Positions 25,803 to 35,046 of a stretch of DNA of 64,000 nucleotides are shown here, in pieces. The notes under the pieces are model-generated. The model was given only the letters and a program-made list of their open reading frames with translations, searched no databases and had not been told where the DNA came from. Position 1 is the stretch's first letter. Each line of letters starts with the position of its first letter. The translations under genes and the position numbers were made by a program. Source of the stretch: Kocuria turfanensis (GTDB lineage Bacteria; Actinomycetota; Actinomycetes; Actinomycetales; Micrococcaceae); NCBI RefSeq assembly GCF_001580365.1, contig NZ_CP014483.1:5618-69617 (forward strand), in the 5' to 3' direction.

Positions 25803-26309
25803 TTAGGCCGACGCGGATGTGTCCACCCAAAAACGGAGTTCGCCCTCGTGGTTGATTCCGTCGGCGACTCCGCCGTTACGGCGCACGACCGTCAAGGACG
25901 CCTGATTGTCCGGGGCGACGGTCAGCAGGGCGCGGGCGATACCGAGTGCCGTGCACTTGCCCAAGGCGGACCGAAGCATCTGGGTGGCGTGCCCCTGGCG
26001 CTGCCACGGATAAACGACGTGATAGCCGATGTGCCCACCGCCCTCGTCCTCGGTCAGTTGGTGGCGAATGACCACCGAGCCGATGTAGTACTCGGCGGAG
26101 GCGAACCAGAGCAGTTCCGTGGGAACGCCCCATCGCTGTCTGACGCCGACACGATCGTCCACGAACCGATCGAAATCAAGGCTGGCCTCACGAAGCCATG
26201 CCGTGTCGGATCCGCGGCGCATCATGTCGGCCTGTTCTCCCACGAGATACGAGGTCCTGACCCGAACGCACGGCGTGGTCAGTATCGGCGGTTCCTGCAA
26301 CGTGATCAT
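25803..26309 (-). CDS. GNAT family N-acetyltransferase
   Basis: 168 residues. Acetyl-CoA loop YPWQRQGHATQMLRSAL preceded by IGYHVVY; NQASLTVVRRNGG is motif B; begins with a long helical N-terminal region. No ribosome-binding site is evident before ATG 26309, so a leaderless or weakly translated message is possible. Substrate unknown. Confidence 0.85.
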   Translation of the reverse strand: MITLQEPPILTTPCVRVRTSYLVGEQADMMRRGSDTAWLREASLDFDRFVDDRVGVRQRWGVPTELLWFASAEYYIGSVVIRHQLTEDEGGGHIGYHVVYPWQRQGHATQMLRSALGKCTALGIARALLTVAPDNQASLTVVRRNGGVADGINHEGELRFWVDTSASA

Positions 26310-26432
26310 CCAGCAAGGGTAGAGGGGTGGTCCGGATCACCGTCCGCAGGGACAACCCCTAATGCACCAGGGGATCACGGTGGGCGTGGCTGGGCTCGAC
26401 CGTGGCCCTCGGGTGCCCGCCCGGTCCGGGGC

Positions 26433-28043
26433 TCAGTGTTTCCGGTCGGTGCTGATCGCCAGGGCCACGGCGGTGGCCGTCAGGGCGAGGGCGGCGACCA
26501 GGGCGATCGGCCAGACGGTGGGGTGGAGCAGTACGGTGGCGGGTGCCGTCAGCAGGGCGGGCACCAGGATGAGCCCCCGGCTGTAGCCGATCAGTTGGGT
26601 GACGGGCACCGGCCCCAGCGGGGTGTCAATCGGGGGTTGAGTGTGGTCCGGTGTCGGGGCCAGGGCGCGGTAGAGGCCGGCCGCGCCGATTCCGGCCCCG
26701 GCCACGGCACCGAGAAGCAGCAGCACCCCCCAGCTGGTGCCGGCCGCGAGCCCGCTCAGCAGGGCCACGGCGGCCAGGATCGCGGTGTTGAGCGCGCACG
26801 GGATGACCAGGTGCACCAGCGCCGCTGCGGTGGGTCCGATCGGCAGGTTCCGTTCGGCGGCGGCCCCGGCGCGCAGATCACCCAGATAGGCCGTGCCGCG
26901 GTTCAGCCCTCGGTATCCCACCACCAGCAGCGCAGTCCAGCCGGCGAGCACCGCGGTGTGGGCGAAGGAGGCCAGCAGCACCATGGTGAGCCCGAGGTCC
27001 ACGATCAGGCTGGCCCGCCACCGGGTGGTGCGCAGGGCGGTGAGCGAGGCGAACAGCACCACCGTGTGCGGCCCGGTCACCCAGCCCGGTGTGCTCCCGG
27101 GCAGTCCCCGTACCCCGGTCACCGTGGTGGGGGCCAGCGCGGCGGTCAGGTCGTGGGTCGACAGCAGGGCCACGGCGTTGCTCAGGTGCCGGGTCCGCGC
27201 CCCGGTCTCCCGCAGCTGAACCCCGTTCAGGGTCCGGGCCCACCGCAGCGCCCAGACCCAGAACAATCCGGCCAGCACCGCCAATGCTCCTGCGACTGCC
27301 ACGAACCACGGAGGCGGCGGGACATCCCACCGGGCCATGGCCCACTCCTGGGTGCCGGCCAGCACGACCAGCACAGCACCCAGGGCCAGGAACCACCCCG
27401 CCCAAGGGCGAGACCGCAGCGAGGCCGGCACCTCGCGGGCGGTCTGGGCCCAGACGGCGACCCCGACCGCACTGATCCCCAGGCCGGCCCAGCACACCAG
27501 CTGTGCGGGTACCTGCCACCACGGCGCACCCCACCCGGCCGCCGGCCCGGCGCCTGCCAGTAGCAACAGGCCGGTGCCGCCGACCAACGCCCCGGCCACA
27601 GCCGCCACCCACAGCGTCCGGCGCACGGCCCGGATCGGTTCCTGTGCTCCGGCCCCGGGCAGCGGCCACACCCACAGCATTCGCTCCGGGGACACCCCGA
27701 CCGGTCCCAGTCCGCGCAACAGGTCCACGGCCCCGACCCAGGCCGCCCCGAGCAGCACGGCGGCTCCGAGCACCGGTACCCCGGCCCCCACCCAGGCGCC
27801 CGCCGGGCGGTGCAGCGTTCCGCCGGGGGAACCGGCGTCCACCAGGTCCGCCAAGGAGGCCCCGAGACCGACGATTCCGGCGACCGCCCAGGCCACCAGC
27901 ACCACCGTGACGAACAGCCCGGTGTACGCATCGACGAACCGATCCGCACCTCGAGCCCGCCCGCGAGTCCGTGCCCGGGCGCCTCGCAGGAACACCTCGA
28001 TCTCGGCGGGCCCGGCAGGCTCCACACCGGCACCGGCCGTCAC
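26433..28043 (-). CDS. Large polytopic membrane protein, DUF6297-type ABC permease partner
   Basis: 536 residues, GTG start overlapping the stop of the ATP-binding gene. About 12 hydrophobic helices in Ala/Gly/Val/Leu-rich context; ends in a short basic tail (STDRKH). DUF6297-type proteins are membrane partners of a single ATP-binding subunit in actinobacteria; cargo is not established. The overlap with the ATPase gene supports a two-gene transporter. The DUF assignment is from size, topology and neighbour, so is tentative. Confidence 0.7.
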   Translation of the reverse strand: MTAGAGVEPAGPAEIEVFLRGARARTRGRARGADRFVDAYTGLFVTVVLVAWAVAGIVGLGASLADLVDAGSPGGTLHRPAGAWVGAGVPVLGAAVLLGAAWVGAVDLLRGLGPVGVSPERMLWVWPLPGAGAQEPIRAVRRTLWVAAVAGALVGGTGLLLLAGAGPAAGWGAPWWQVPAQLVCWAGLGISAVGVAVWAQTAREVPASLRSRPWAGWFLALGAVLVVLAGTQEWAMARWDVPPPPWFVAVAGALAVLAGLFWVWALRWARTLNGVQLRETGARTRHLSNAVALLSTHDLTAALAPTTVTGVRGLPGSTPGWVTGPHTVVLFASLTALRTTRWRASLIVDLGLTMVLLASFAHTAVLAGWTALLVVGYRGLNRGTAYLGDLRAGAAAERNLPIGPTAAALVHLVIPCALNTAILAAVALLSGLAAGTSWGVLLLLGAVAGAGIGAAGLYRALAPTPDHTQPPIDTPLGPVPVTQLIGYSRGLILVPALLTAPATVLLHPTVWPIALVAALALTATAVALAISTDRKH

Positions 28044-28723
28044 GACCGGCCCTCCCGTTGCGGAGCAGGCACGACCGGTGCCAGGGCATCGTCGGAGTCG
28101 ATGGTCAGCACGGTGGTGCCCACCGTGGCCGCCAGCGACGCGTCGTGGGTGGCGATCAGCAACCCCGCCCCCGCCTGCCGGGCAGCGACCAGACGATCGG
28201 CCAACCGGGACCGCATCATCGCGTCCAGGCGCTGTTCGGGCTCATCGAGCACCAGCAGCTCGAACGGGCGGATCAGTGCCGCAGCCAGCAGCGCCCGCCG
28301 GCGCTGACCCGAGGACAGAGCGAACGGCGAGACGTCCACCCGGTCCTGTAGCCCGAACTCGGCCACCGCAGCGGCGGCCACCACCGGCGCATCGGCCACC
28401 CCGTGACCGCGCAGCACCAGTTCCAGGTGATGACCCACCGACACCCCGGGCAGAAACGCGTCCTCGTCGAACAGACAGCTCACCGCCCGGCGGTAGACCA
28501 GCGAGTTCTCCACCACCGGCCCACCCTTCAGCCATCGATCCCCGCTCACCGGAGCCTGCTGGCCCACCGCCGTGCGCAGCACCGTGGACTTGCCCGCCCC
28601 ATTGGCCCCGCGCAGCACCACCGCCTCCCCCGCACCCACCTCGAAGCTGACCCCGGCGGTCACCGGCACCCCGGCATAACCACACACCAGCTCACGAACG
28701 GACAAAACAGGGGCGCAACTCAC
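28040..28723 (-). CDS. ABC transporter ATP-binding protein
   Basis: 227 residues from GTG 28723, which gives the usual N-terminus (LSVRELVCGYAG). Walker A GANGAGKST, signature LSSGQRRRALLA, Walker B LLVLDEPEQRLD, and the switch histidine in IATHDASLA are all present. Forms a transporter with the permease encoded directly downstream. The longer open frame upstream is antisense to another gene and is not included. Confidence 0.9.
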   Translation of the reverse strand: MSCAPVLSVRELVCGYAGVPVTAGVSFEVGAGEAVVLRGANGAGKSTVLRTAVGQQAPVSGDRWLKGGPVVENSLVYRRAVSCLFDEDAFLPGVSVGHHLELVLRGHGVADAPVVAAAAVAEFGLQDRVDVSPFALSSGQRRRALLAAALIRPFELLVLDEPEQRLDAMMRSRLADRLVAARQAGAGLLIATHDASLAATVGTTVLTIDSDDALAPVVPAPQREGRS

Positions 28724-28952
28724 GGACAAGAGCCTTTCAACGGCAACACGGCCACCCCATTCTTCCCCGATGCCATCGCCTGCAGCTCCCCCGCCGGCCG
28801 GATATCCACCACCGTCACGACCGAGCATCACCCCCAGCTGCACACTCAGGAGCCCGGGACCGTCCTGCGACAGGCCGGGCGGGGCAGGGTGCCTTGGACG
28901 AACCGCGCTTCTCGTAGTGTGGATAAGACCAACCGCCTGGAGGTTTTTCGCG

Positions 28953-29327
28953 ATGACCGACGAGATCGCCGGCCTCGTCCCGCTGCTCTTCGCCCTGATG
29001 GTCCTCCCCGCGATGAGCATCCCGGTGGTGCGCTGGGCTGCCGAGGATGCACTCGGGCGCAACGGATCGGCGGGCATCCGTACCCGCCACACCAAGGTCT
29101 CCGATGAGGCCTGGGCTGCCGGCCATGCCGCAGCCCTGCCCGTGGTGCGGAAGATGTGGCCGGTAGCCGCGATAGGGCTACCGACCGCACTGGTCGTTCA
29201 GGTTCTTGGTGGCGGGTATACCGGCACCGCGGTGGCCGCCGTCGCGCTGATCTGCGAGGTCGTGGTGCTGTTGCGCTCTGCCGGTGCCGCCAACTGCGCC
29301 GCACGCGCGGTCACCGCCAGCAGGTGA
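28953..29327 (+). CDS. SdpI family membrane protein
   Basis: 124 residues from ATG 28953 with GGAGG nine bases upstream. Three membrane helices and the SdpI signature GIRTRHTKVSDEAWAAGH at residues 35-52. SdpI proteins give immunity to the SdpC killing factor in Bacillus; in actinobacteria their role is undefined. Divergent from the ABC operon. Confidence 0.85.
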   Translation: MTDEIAGLVPLLFALMVLPAMSIPVVRWAAEDALGRNGSAGIRTRHTKVSDEAWAAGHAAALPVVRKMWPVAAIGLPTALVVQVLGGGYTGTAVAAVALICEVVVLLRSAGAANCAARAVTASR

Positions 29328-29369
29328 GCGTCTGTGGCCAGCTCCGTTTCTAACCCTCATCGCAACGCG

Positions 29370-29400
29370 AGTGTCCGGTAGCCGGCCATATGTAAAGCAA
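29370..29400. repeat. 31-bp motif, copy 2
   Basis: AGTGTCCGGTAGCCGGCCAT followed by ATGTAAAGCAA, matching the copy at 25132-25162 at about 26 of 31 positions. It lies 35 bases before the IS110 remnant. Confidence 0.45.
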
Positions 29401-29435
29401 CGACGAGGTCGAGTTTCTGTGCTCGGGCGCCTTCG

Positions 29436-29522
29436 TTGAGCGACGAACCACCGAAAGGCGCACGCTCAAAGAGCGTTCGCCGCTGCCTGAAGCGATACCT
29501 CGCCCGCCAGGTCTATCGCCAC
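29436..29522 (+). pseudogene. C-terminal remnant of an IS110-family transposase
   Basis: The translated stretch SKSVRRCLKRYLARQVYRHL is the characteristic C-terminal helix of IS110-type transposases. Nothing upstream encodes the DEDD or serine domains, so only the last 30 residues survive. The rest of 29328-29875 holds no recognisable gene. Confidence 0.65.
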
Positions 29523-29875
29523 CTCAACACCGTTGCCCCAACCGACCCCGCCAGGGCTGGACATGCAGAGGAGATCCTGCGACATGGGCCAGCTCACCCA
29601 CGAGCGGGCCGACCTACGGCGGGCTTGGAAGGCCAACTTCACCACGTTGCGTTCGGGGACGCCAGGACATGTGGAAGCTATCGACCCCGCGGGAGCACCC
29701 CTGAGCAGGCGTTAGTGTGTGGGAGAAACAAAATGCACTTGCATGCGGTGTGCCCGGGCTTCTCCGCCTTCCGCCCCCTGCGGGACCGGCAGCCTTTCAC
29801 AGCGCTCCAGTGCGTCAACGAACCCTCTTCAGGGCAGAGCAGAGGCCTGGCCCTGAACCGATCAGAAAGGCCGGA

Positions 29876-30700
29876 ATGCGTAGCCCTTCGACGGACACCC
29901 GGAAGACAGTCATCGCAAGCTCCAGCGCGGTACTGCTGGCGATGATCACCGGATGCGCCGACGACGCCACCCCTGATGCTTCGTCCCCGGACGCGACTGC
30001 GCAGACCGCGCCGGGAGAGGTCCCCGCGCAGTGGTCCTATGAAGGGGCTACCGGCCCGCAGCACTGGGGTGAACTCGAGGACGAGTTCACGACCTGCAGC
30101 ACCGGAGCGGCTCAGTCACCCATCGATGTCCCCAGCGACCCGGTGCTGTCCTCCGCACCGATCGAACTCGACTACACGAACTCGGACTTCCAAGCCCGCG
30201 ACACCGGGCACACGGTCGAGCTCGAAGCGACCTCGCCCCAGAACATCACGGTCGACGGGACCGAATACACCTTCCAGCAGATGCACTACCACGCCCCGTC
30301 CGAGCACACGCTCGACGGCGCCGACTATGCGGCCGAGTTCCACTTCGTGCACCGGTCGAACGATGGTGATCTCGCCGTCATCGGGGTGCTGGCCGCAGAG
30401 GGAGAGAACAACCCCGCCTGGTCACCCGTCATCGAGGCAGTACCCGCTGCACAGGACGAGGACTCGGCTGAGGTGACGGGGTTGACGCTGTCGTCCCTGC
30501 TCCCCGAGTCCTTGGATCACTACGAGTACGACGGCAGCCTGACCACTCCACCGTGCAGCGAGAGCGTGCGCTGGCTCCTGCTGCAGAGCCCGATCGAGCT
30601 GGGCGCGACCCAGATCAGCGAGCTCCGCTCCGCGCACTCGGACAACAACCGTCCGACACAACCGCTGAACGATCGAGAAGTTGCCCAGATCGATCAGTGA
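29876..30700 (+). CDS. Alpha-type carbonic anhydrase, lipoprotein
   Basis: 274 residues from ATG 29876 with AGAAAGG upstream. Lipoprotein signal with lipobox ITGC (Cys27), an acidic linker, then an alpha-carbonic anhydrase domain: QSPIDVPSD, zinc ligands H137, H139 (QMHYHAPSEH) and H156 (EFHFVHR), and the late SLTTPPCSESVRW motif. Converts CO2 and bicarbonate at the outer face of the membrane. One Cys pair (C74 and the PPC cysteine) could form the family disulphide. Flanked by IS debris, so probably mobilised cargo. Confidence 0.93.
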   Translation: MRSPSTDTRKTVIASSSAVLLAMITGCADDATPDASSPDATAQTAPGEVPAQWSYEGATGPQHWGELEDEFTTCSTGAAQSPIDVPSDPVLSSAPIELDYTNSDFQARDTGHTVELEATSPQNITVDGTEYTFQQMHYHAPSEHTLDGADYAAEFHFVHRSNDGDLAVIGVLAAEGENNPAWSPVIEAVPAAQDEDSAEVTGLTLSSLLPESLDHYEYDGSLTTPPCSESVRWLLLQSPIELGATQISELRSAHSDNNRPTQPLNDREVAQIDQ

Positions 30701-30888
30701 GTCACCCTCGAGTGAGTCCCGCCCAGCGTAATCCAGCGGCGGAGGCCCCCGGTGGTGAGGCGGCTGCACCTGCGCAGACGGCTCCGGCGGTCGTCGACGA
30801 AGGGATCACCCGCAGGTCACCGTAGCCGCAGAATCCGTCCCCCACCGGGGTGTTCCACTCGTTTTAGGAACGCGGGCCTAAAACCTGG

Positions 30889-31137
30889 TCTCATAACTTC
30901 GTTGCCTGGCGCAGTCGCCGGAGGTTGATGAGCGTGACGGCGAGCATGAGCAACGGCAGCAGCGTGGCTTAGCTGCGGTCGTAGCGCAGTCTAAAATGCT
31001 TGAACCGAGGGACCCAGGAGATGGTGCGCTTCACGACCCAGCGGTGCCGGCCGAGATGGGTCTCGGGCTTGATCCCGCGTCGAGCGATCCGAACCTTGAT
31101 CCCTCTCCGCTGCAGGTAAGGGACTGCCGCACCGACA
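30889..31137 (-). pseudogene. C-terminal remnant of an IS5-family transposase
   Basis: Minus-strand translation gives YLQRRGIKVRIARRG, LGRHRWVVKRTISW and FRLRYDRS, the C-terminal signature of IS5-group transposases. A TAA stop follows RYDRS, after which the usual ending (LLPLLMLAVTLINLRRLRQ) continues in the same frame, so the gene was inactivated by a nonsense change and has lost its first two thirds. Confidence 0.8.
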
Positions 31138-31265
31138 GGTGACAGCAGATGATGCGGCAGTCCCCTCGTAGAGGTCGAGGTGATCGCGATCCGTTGAACC
31201 AATTCGTCGTGTTCCGTGGTGAATTGATCCCGCTGCTGTCGGATCCGGAAGAAAGGAACCCCTAC

Positions 31266-31643
31266 ATGACCGCCCTTACTCTCCTCGTTGGAGCAGTCCT
31301 CACACTCGCCGGGGTCGCCGGCTACGCGCTTTCGGGCGCTGCCAGCCTCACCGCACTCATCCCCAGTGCGATTGGAGTGCTCCTGCTGATCTGCGGGCTC
31401 CTGGCAAGGAACGCGAAAATGCACCGGCACGCCATCCACGCGGGCCTGCTGATCGCTCTGCTGGGCGTGCTCGGATCTTTGCGGAACGTGGCGGGAATCG
31501 GCGAGGTGCTCGCCGGAACCGCTGAGCGTCCCGCGGCTGTCATCCTGAGCACCGTCATGTTCCTGGTGCTTGCGCTCTACCTCGCCCTCGGCATCGGCTC
31601 CTTCATCAAGGCCCGGCGCCCGAAGGCCGCACCAGGCCGGTAG
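31266..31643 (+). CDS. Small four-helix membrane protein
   Basis: 125 residues from ATG 31266 with AAAGGA upstream; the upstream extension is IS debris. Four hydrophobic helices (about 2-24, 27-45, 52-75, 90-112) and a basic C-terminal end (KARRPKAAPGR). Similar small proteins occur widely in actinobacteria without a known role. Sits between two transposase remnants. Confidence 0.7.
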   Translation: MTALTLLVGAVLTLAGVAGYALSGAASLTALIPSAIGVLLLICGLLARNAKMHRHAIHAGLLIALLGVLGSLRNVAGIGEVLAGTAERPAAVILSTVMFLVLALYLALGIGSFIKARRPKAAPGR

Positions 31644-31760
31644 TCCGCACGCGGGTGGACAGGCGGAGAAATGATCGGCCGTCTCTTGTTTGTGTCGACG
31701 GCAGGTGACCACTGACCCCGTGGCGGCAGACGAACTCAACGGTGGGTTCCAATGGCCTGT

Positions 31761-32825
31761 CTATGAAGTCGTTGAGCGGTTGGCCTTCTTCAGGCTCTCG
31801 GTGCCGGTTTCGGTCCATATGAAGGGGGTGGCAGCAGTCGTTCCAGCCGGTGACGAAGGCGCTGATCTTGGCGTTGAGCTCGGGCACGGAGACGACGTCG
31901 GCCCGGTGCAGGGCCTGGCGTTCGATGATCCCGAGCCAGACCTCCACGAGGTTCAGTCACGACGCCGAAATGGGTGTGCAGTGCACTCGGAACCGGGGGT
32001 TCTCCGCCATGCCAGGCCTTCACCTCGGGGGTCTTGTGCACCGCGTAATTGTCCATCACCAGGTGCAGCCCCTGGCCCGGGTAGGCCCGGGCGACCTGCT
32101 TGAGGAAGGCCAGGAACTCCTGGCGCCGGTGCCGGGGCTTGCACGCGGCCGTGACATGACCGGTGGCGATCTCCAGCGCGGCGAACAAGGTCGAGGTCCC
32201 GTGCCGGATGTAGTCGTGGGTACGGGCTGCAGGCTTGCCCGGCTGCATCGGCATCCCCGTTGCCGTGCGTTCCAGCGCTTCAATCTGGGACCTCTCATCC
32301 ACGCACAGCACCACCGCGTTCTCCGGCGGGGCCAGATAGAGCCGCACCACGTCGACGACCTTGGCCACCAGCTGAAGGGTCTGTGGAGAACTTGAAAGTG
32401 CCCTCCCGCCACGGCGCCATCCCGTACTCCCGCCAGGCTTTCGCCACCGTGGTGTGGTCAATCCCCAACCGGGACGCCAGCAGGCGGGAGGATCAGTGCG
32501 TGATCCCGAGGTTCTTCGGCGGCGGTCTCAGCGTGGCAGCCACGATCACCCGGTGGTCGATCCGCCGCGGCCGCCCTGATCGGTCGTGGTCGGCCAGCCC
32601 GGCCATGCCTGCCTCGGTGTAGCGGGCCCGCCAGGCGATCACCGTGTTGCGGGCCGTGCCCACCTTCTGCGCGATCTCGGTGTTGGAGACCCCGTCGGCA
32701 GCCAGCAGCACGAACCTCGCCCGCTGCGCCAGCCCCGCCCGCACCGAGGTGGAGCGCACGAGCCTCTGCAGCGTCTCCCGGTCGCCCTGGCGCAACAGCA
32801 GCGGGGCCACAGGATGGTTTCCCAC
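31761..32825 (-). pseudogene. Degenerate IS630-family transposase
   Basis: All parts of an IS630 transposase are present but in pieces. N-terminal helix-turn-helix (ADGVSNTEIAQKVGTARNTV) is intact to GITH, where TGG became TGA. A one-base insertion near 32390 shifts FKFSTDP/QLVAKVVD. The DDE core includes VVLCVDERSQIEALERT and HLVMDNYAVHKTPEV. An extra A at about 32015 shifts the frame again, a second TGG-to-TGA change sits near 31960, and an extra C breaks the last 20 residues (TETGTESLKKANRS). Ends at 31761. No functional product is possible. Confidence 0.9.
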
Positions 32826-32875
32826 AACTCATGATCCCACCGCACCAACCGCTGAGGAACTTCGACCCCTTGGCA

Positions 32876-34018
32876 CTAGGACGAGCTCGGGGTTCCTCCG
32901 AGGCTCTGGCGCCTCCTGCGCAGCCCGAGCTCATAGGAGGTGAAGGCGATCAGGGTGACGACCACCAGCGGCAGCACGAACCACGCCATGACGGCCGTGA
33001 ACCCCTCCAAGGCGTCGTGGGCGGTGGCGGCGAGAACGACGTAGCCGGTGTACGCCAGGTACAGAGCCACGAACAGGGCGCCCTCCCACCGGGCGACCGC
33101 GAAGCCGGTGAACGCCACGGGCAGCAGCGCCAGGGCGGCGGCCAGCATCACCGGGATGTCGAAGGCCACCGCGGCACTTGCAACGGGAATGCCTTCGGGG
33201 GAGATCAGGGCGGGCAACCCGAGCACCACCCCGATGTTGAAGATGTTGCTGCCCACCACGTTGCCCACCGCCAGGTCGCGTTCCCCGCGGCGCACGGCGA
33301 TGATCGAGGTTGCCAGCTCGGGCAGCGATGTCCCCACGGCCACCACTGTCAGCCCCACCACGAGGCTGCTCACGCCCAGGGTGGTGGCGATGTTCACCGC
33401 GCCCTCGACGAGCAGCGTGGCCCCGCCCACCAACAGGGCGACTCCGAGCACCACGAGCAGAACCGACCTGGGAGTCGAGGCGGGAGGCGGCTCCTCGCGC
33501 TCACCGATGACGTCAGGCACCGACGAACCCATGGCCGACCCGGCAGCGTGGGCTGAGATTTTGGTGTCGCGCCGGCTGATGACGACGGTCAGCACCGTGT
33601 GCGCGACCACCGCGCAGAAGAGGATCAGCCCATCCACCGCACTGATCACCCCGTCCAGGGACACGAGCAGCACCCCAACGGACAAGACGACCATCAAGGG
33701 CACGTCGAAGCGCAGCAGTCTTTGCCTGACTACCAAGGGGAGAACCAGGGCGGAGAGCCCGAGAATGAACAGGACGTTGACGATGTTGCTGCCCACCACG
33801 TTGCCCACAGCCAGCCCCGGCTCATCACTCAGCACGGCGCCCACGGTCACGGCCAGCTCCGGGGCCGAGGTGGCGGCCGAGACCACGGTGAGCCCGACCA
33901 CCAGCGAGGAGATCCCCACCCGCCGGGCCAGGGCCGAGGCTCCCCGCACCAAAAATTCTCCACCAAGGACCAGCAACACCAGCCCGGCAACGATCCGTCC
34001 CACATCGACAACATCCAT
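32876..34018 (-). CDS. CaCA-family Na+/Ca2+-type antiporter, copy 1 (YrbG-like)
   Basis: 380 residues from ATG 34018. Ten or so helices in two halves, each with the alpha-repeat motifs: SAATSAPELAV with GNVVGSNIVNVL, and AVGTSLPELATS with GNVVGSNIFNIG. These glycine/asparagine-rich segments form the cation site of calcium/sodium exchangers. A cytoplasmic acidic/Ser-rich loop separates the halves. A -10-like TACAAT lies seven to eight bases before the ATG and no ribosome-binding site is seen, so a leaderless message is likely. A close paralogue lies at 38016-39158 in the same orientation. Confidence 0.92.
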   Translation of the reverse strand: MDVVDVGRIVAGLVLLVLGGEFLVRGASALARRVGISSLVVGLTVVSAATSAPELAVTVGAVLSDEPGLAVGNVVGSNIVNVLFILGLSALVLPLVVRQRLLRFDVPLMVVLSVGVLLVSLDGVISAVDGLILFCAVVAHTVLTVVISRRDTKISAHAAGSAMGSSVPDVIGEREEPPPASTPRSVLLVVLGVALLVGGATLLVEGAVNIATTLGVSSLVVGLTVVAVGTSLPELATSIIAVRRGERDLAVGNVVGSNIFNIGVVLGLPALISPEGIPVASAAVAFDIPVMLAAALALLPVAFTGFAVARWEGALFVALYLAYTGYVVLAATAHDALEGFTAVMAWFVLPLVVVTLIAFTSYELGLRRRRQSLGGTPSSS

Positions 34019-34106
34019 GGGCAGGATTGTACGGACCACACCCCGGCTCCGAAGTCCCTGCCCAGAGGCGCCGTCCCGGCGGTGACCGCACCGGCCACGC
34101 CCGCGG

Positions 34107-34183
34107 CAGCGTCAGCGTCAGCGTCAGCGTCAGCGTCAGCGTCAGCGTCAGCGTCAGCGTCAGCGTCAGCGTCAGCGTCAGCG
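34107..34183. repeat. Hexanucleotide tandem repeat (CAGCGT) x 12.8
   Basis: 77 bases of perfect 6-bp units immediately upstream of antiporter copy 1. No gene covers it convincingly; in all frames it would encode dipeptide repeats (SA, VS or AD). The surrounding stretch 34040-34452 holds no gene. Confidence 0.95.
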
Positions 34184-34452
34184 ATAAGATACCCGGGACG
34201 GTGGAGCCCCGTGCCGGCGACCGTCTCCATGTCGGACCGCAACGGCTGGAGACGGGTCAGGGCTTCAGTCGCTCTCGGGGCCGTTGCCTCCGGGCCGCGC
34301 AGGGGTGCCGACGTGTCGCTGAAGCGTCATCGTGGTCCTGGGGGTGCGATCGGGGCGGAAGTGACCCTCGGCGCCGCCGACGTGGGCCGGCGGGGCTTAT
34401 TGGTCGCCTCGGAATCGCTGGAACAGGCCCAGCCAGAGCGTGTCATGCGTCC

Positions 34453-35046
34453 TCAGCCGACTCGGAGCATCGGCTGGCCCGCACCCCTGTCGGCGCCGGC
34501 CGGCAGCTCACCGATCACGGCGCGCCAGGAGGCGTTCATCGCCTCGAAGTGCTCCCGCTCGAACCCGTGGCGACCGGTCAGATCGGCGAAGCCGGCGGCC
34601 AGAAACGGTGGGGTGATCGCGTCGGGGTCCTCCAGACGGAGCCGCTGGAAGGAGTTCCGGACCCGGGCCATGGTCCAGCCCCACATCTCGGCTCGCCCGC
34701 TCAGCGCCACGGCCCGTGACAGGGCGTGGACGGCCTCTGAGTCGATGTCCCCGTCCGGGCGCATCCGGGCGGCCACCGCCCTCGCGCTGGTGGACCCGGC
34801 CTCGTGGAGGGCGTCGATCATCTGGCTCACCACCGTGCGGGTTCTGGTTCGTGCGGCCAGCCCGGTGCGGTGCAGCACGGTCTCCTGGTTGTGCGTGTCC
34901 AGCAGGGTCAAGGCGTCGAGGGAGGCGAGCGGGTCATCGACGGCGATCACGAGCTCCTCACCCACCAGGTCCAGGCGCACGGTGAGCCCGTCCAGGTTCA
35001 GCGTTGCTTCAAGACGTCGCTCTGCGCGGGGCGGGACGTCAGACAC
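34453..35046 (-). CDS. Unrecognised protein of 197 residues
   Basis: GTG 35046 has GAAGGAG seven bases upstream and overlaps the end of the regulator gene by eight bases. The N-terminal half is beta-rich (LEATLNLDGLTVRLDLVGEELVIAV), followed by helical segments (TRTVVSQMIDALHEAGSTSARAVAARM) that resemble a winged helix. No catalytic motif or membrane segment. Coupled to the upstream regulator, so probably part of the same response. Confidence 0.65.
   Translation of the reverse strand: MSDVPPRAERRLEATLNLDGLTVRLDLVGEELVIAVDDPLASLDALTLLDTHNQETVLHRTGLAARTRTRTVVSQMIDALHEAGSTSARAVAARMRPDGDIDSEAVHALSRAVALSGRAEMWGWTMARVRNSFQRLRLEDPDAITPPFLAAGFADLTGRHGFEREHFEAMNASWRAVIGELPAGADRGAGQPMLRVG

Noticed and set aside
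25557..27563. 668-residue plus-strand frame
   Set aside because: Antisense to ASCH, GNAT and membrane-protein genes; composition is Gly/Gln/Arg-rich with no domain.
28724..29095. N-terminal extension of the ABC ATPase frame
   Set aside because: Lies antisense to the SdpI-like gene and lacks similarity; GTG 28723 gives the standard N-terminus.
34107..34183. Possible CRISPR or iteron array
   Set aside because: Units are only 6 bp and contiguous without spacers; a simple microsatellite.
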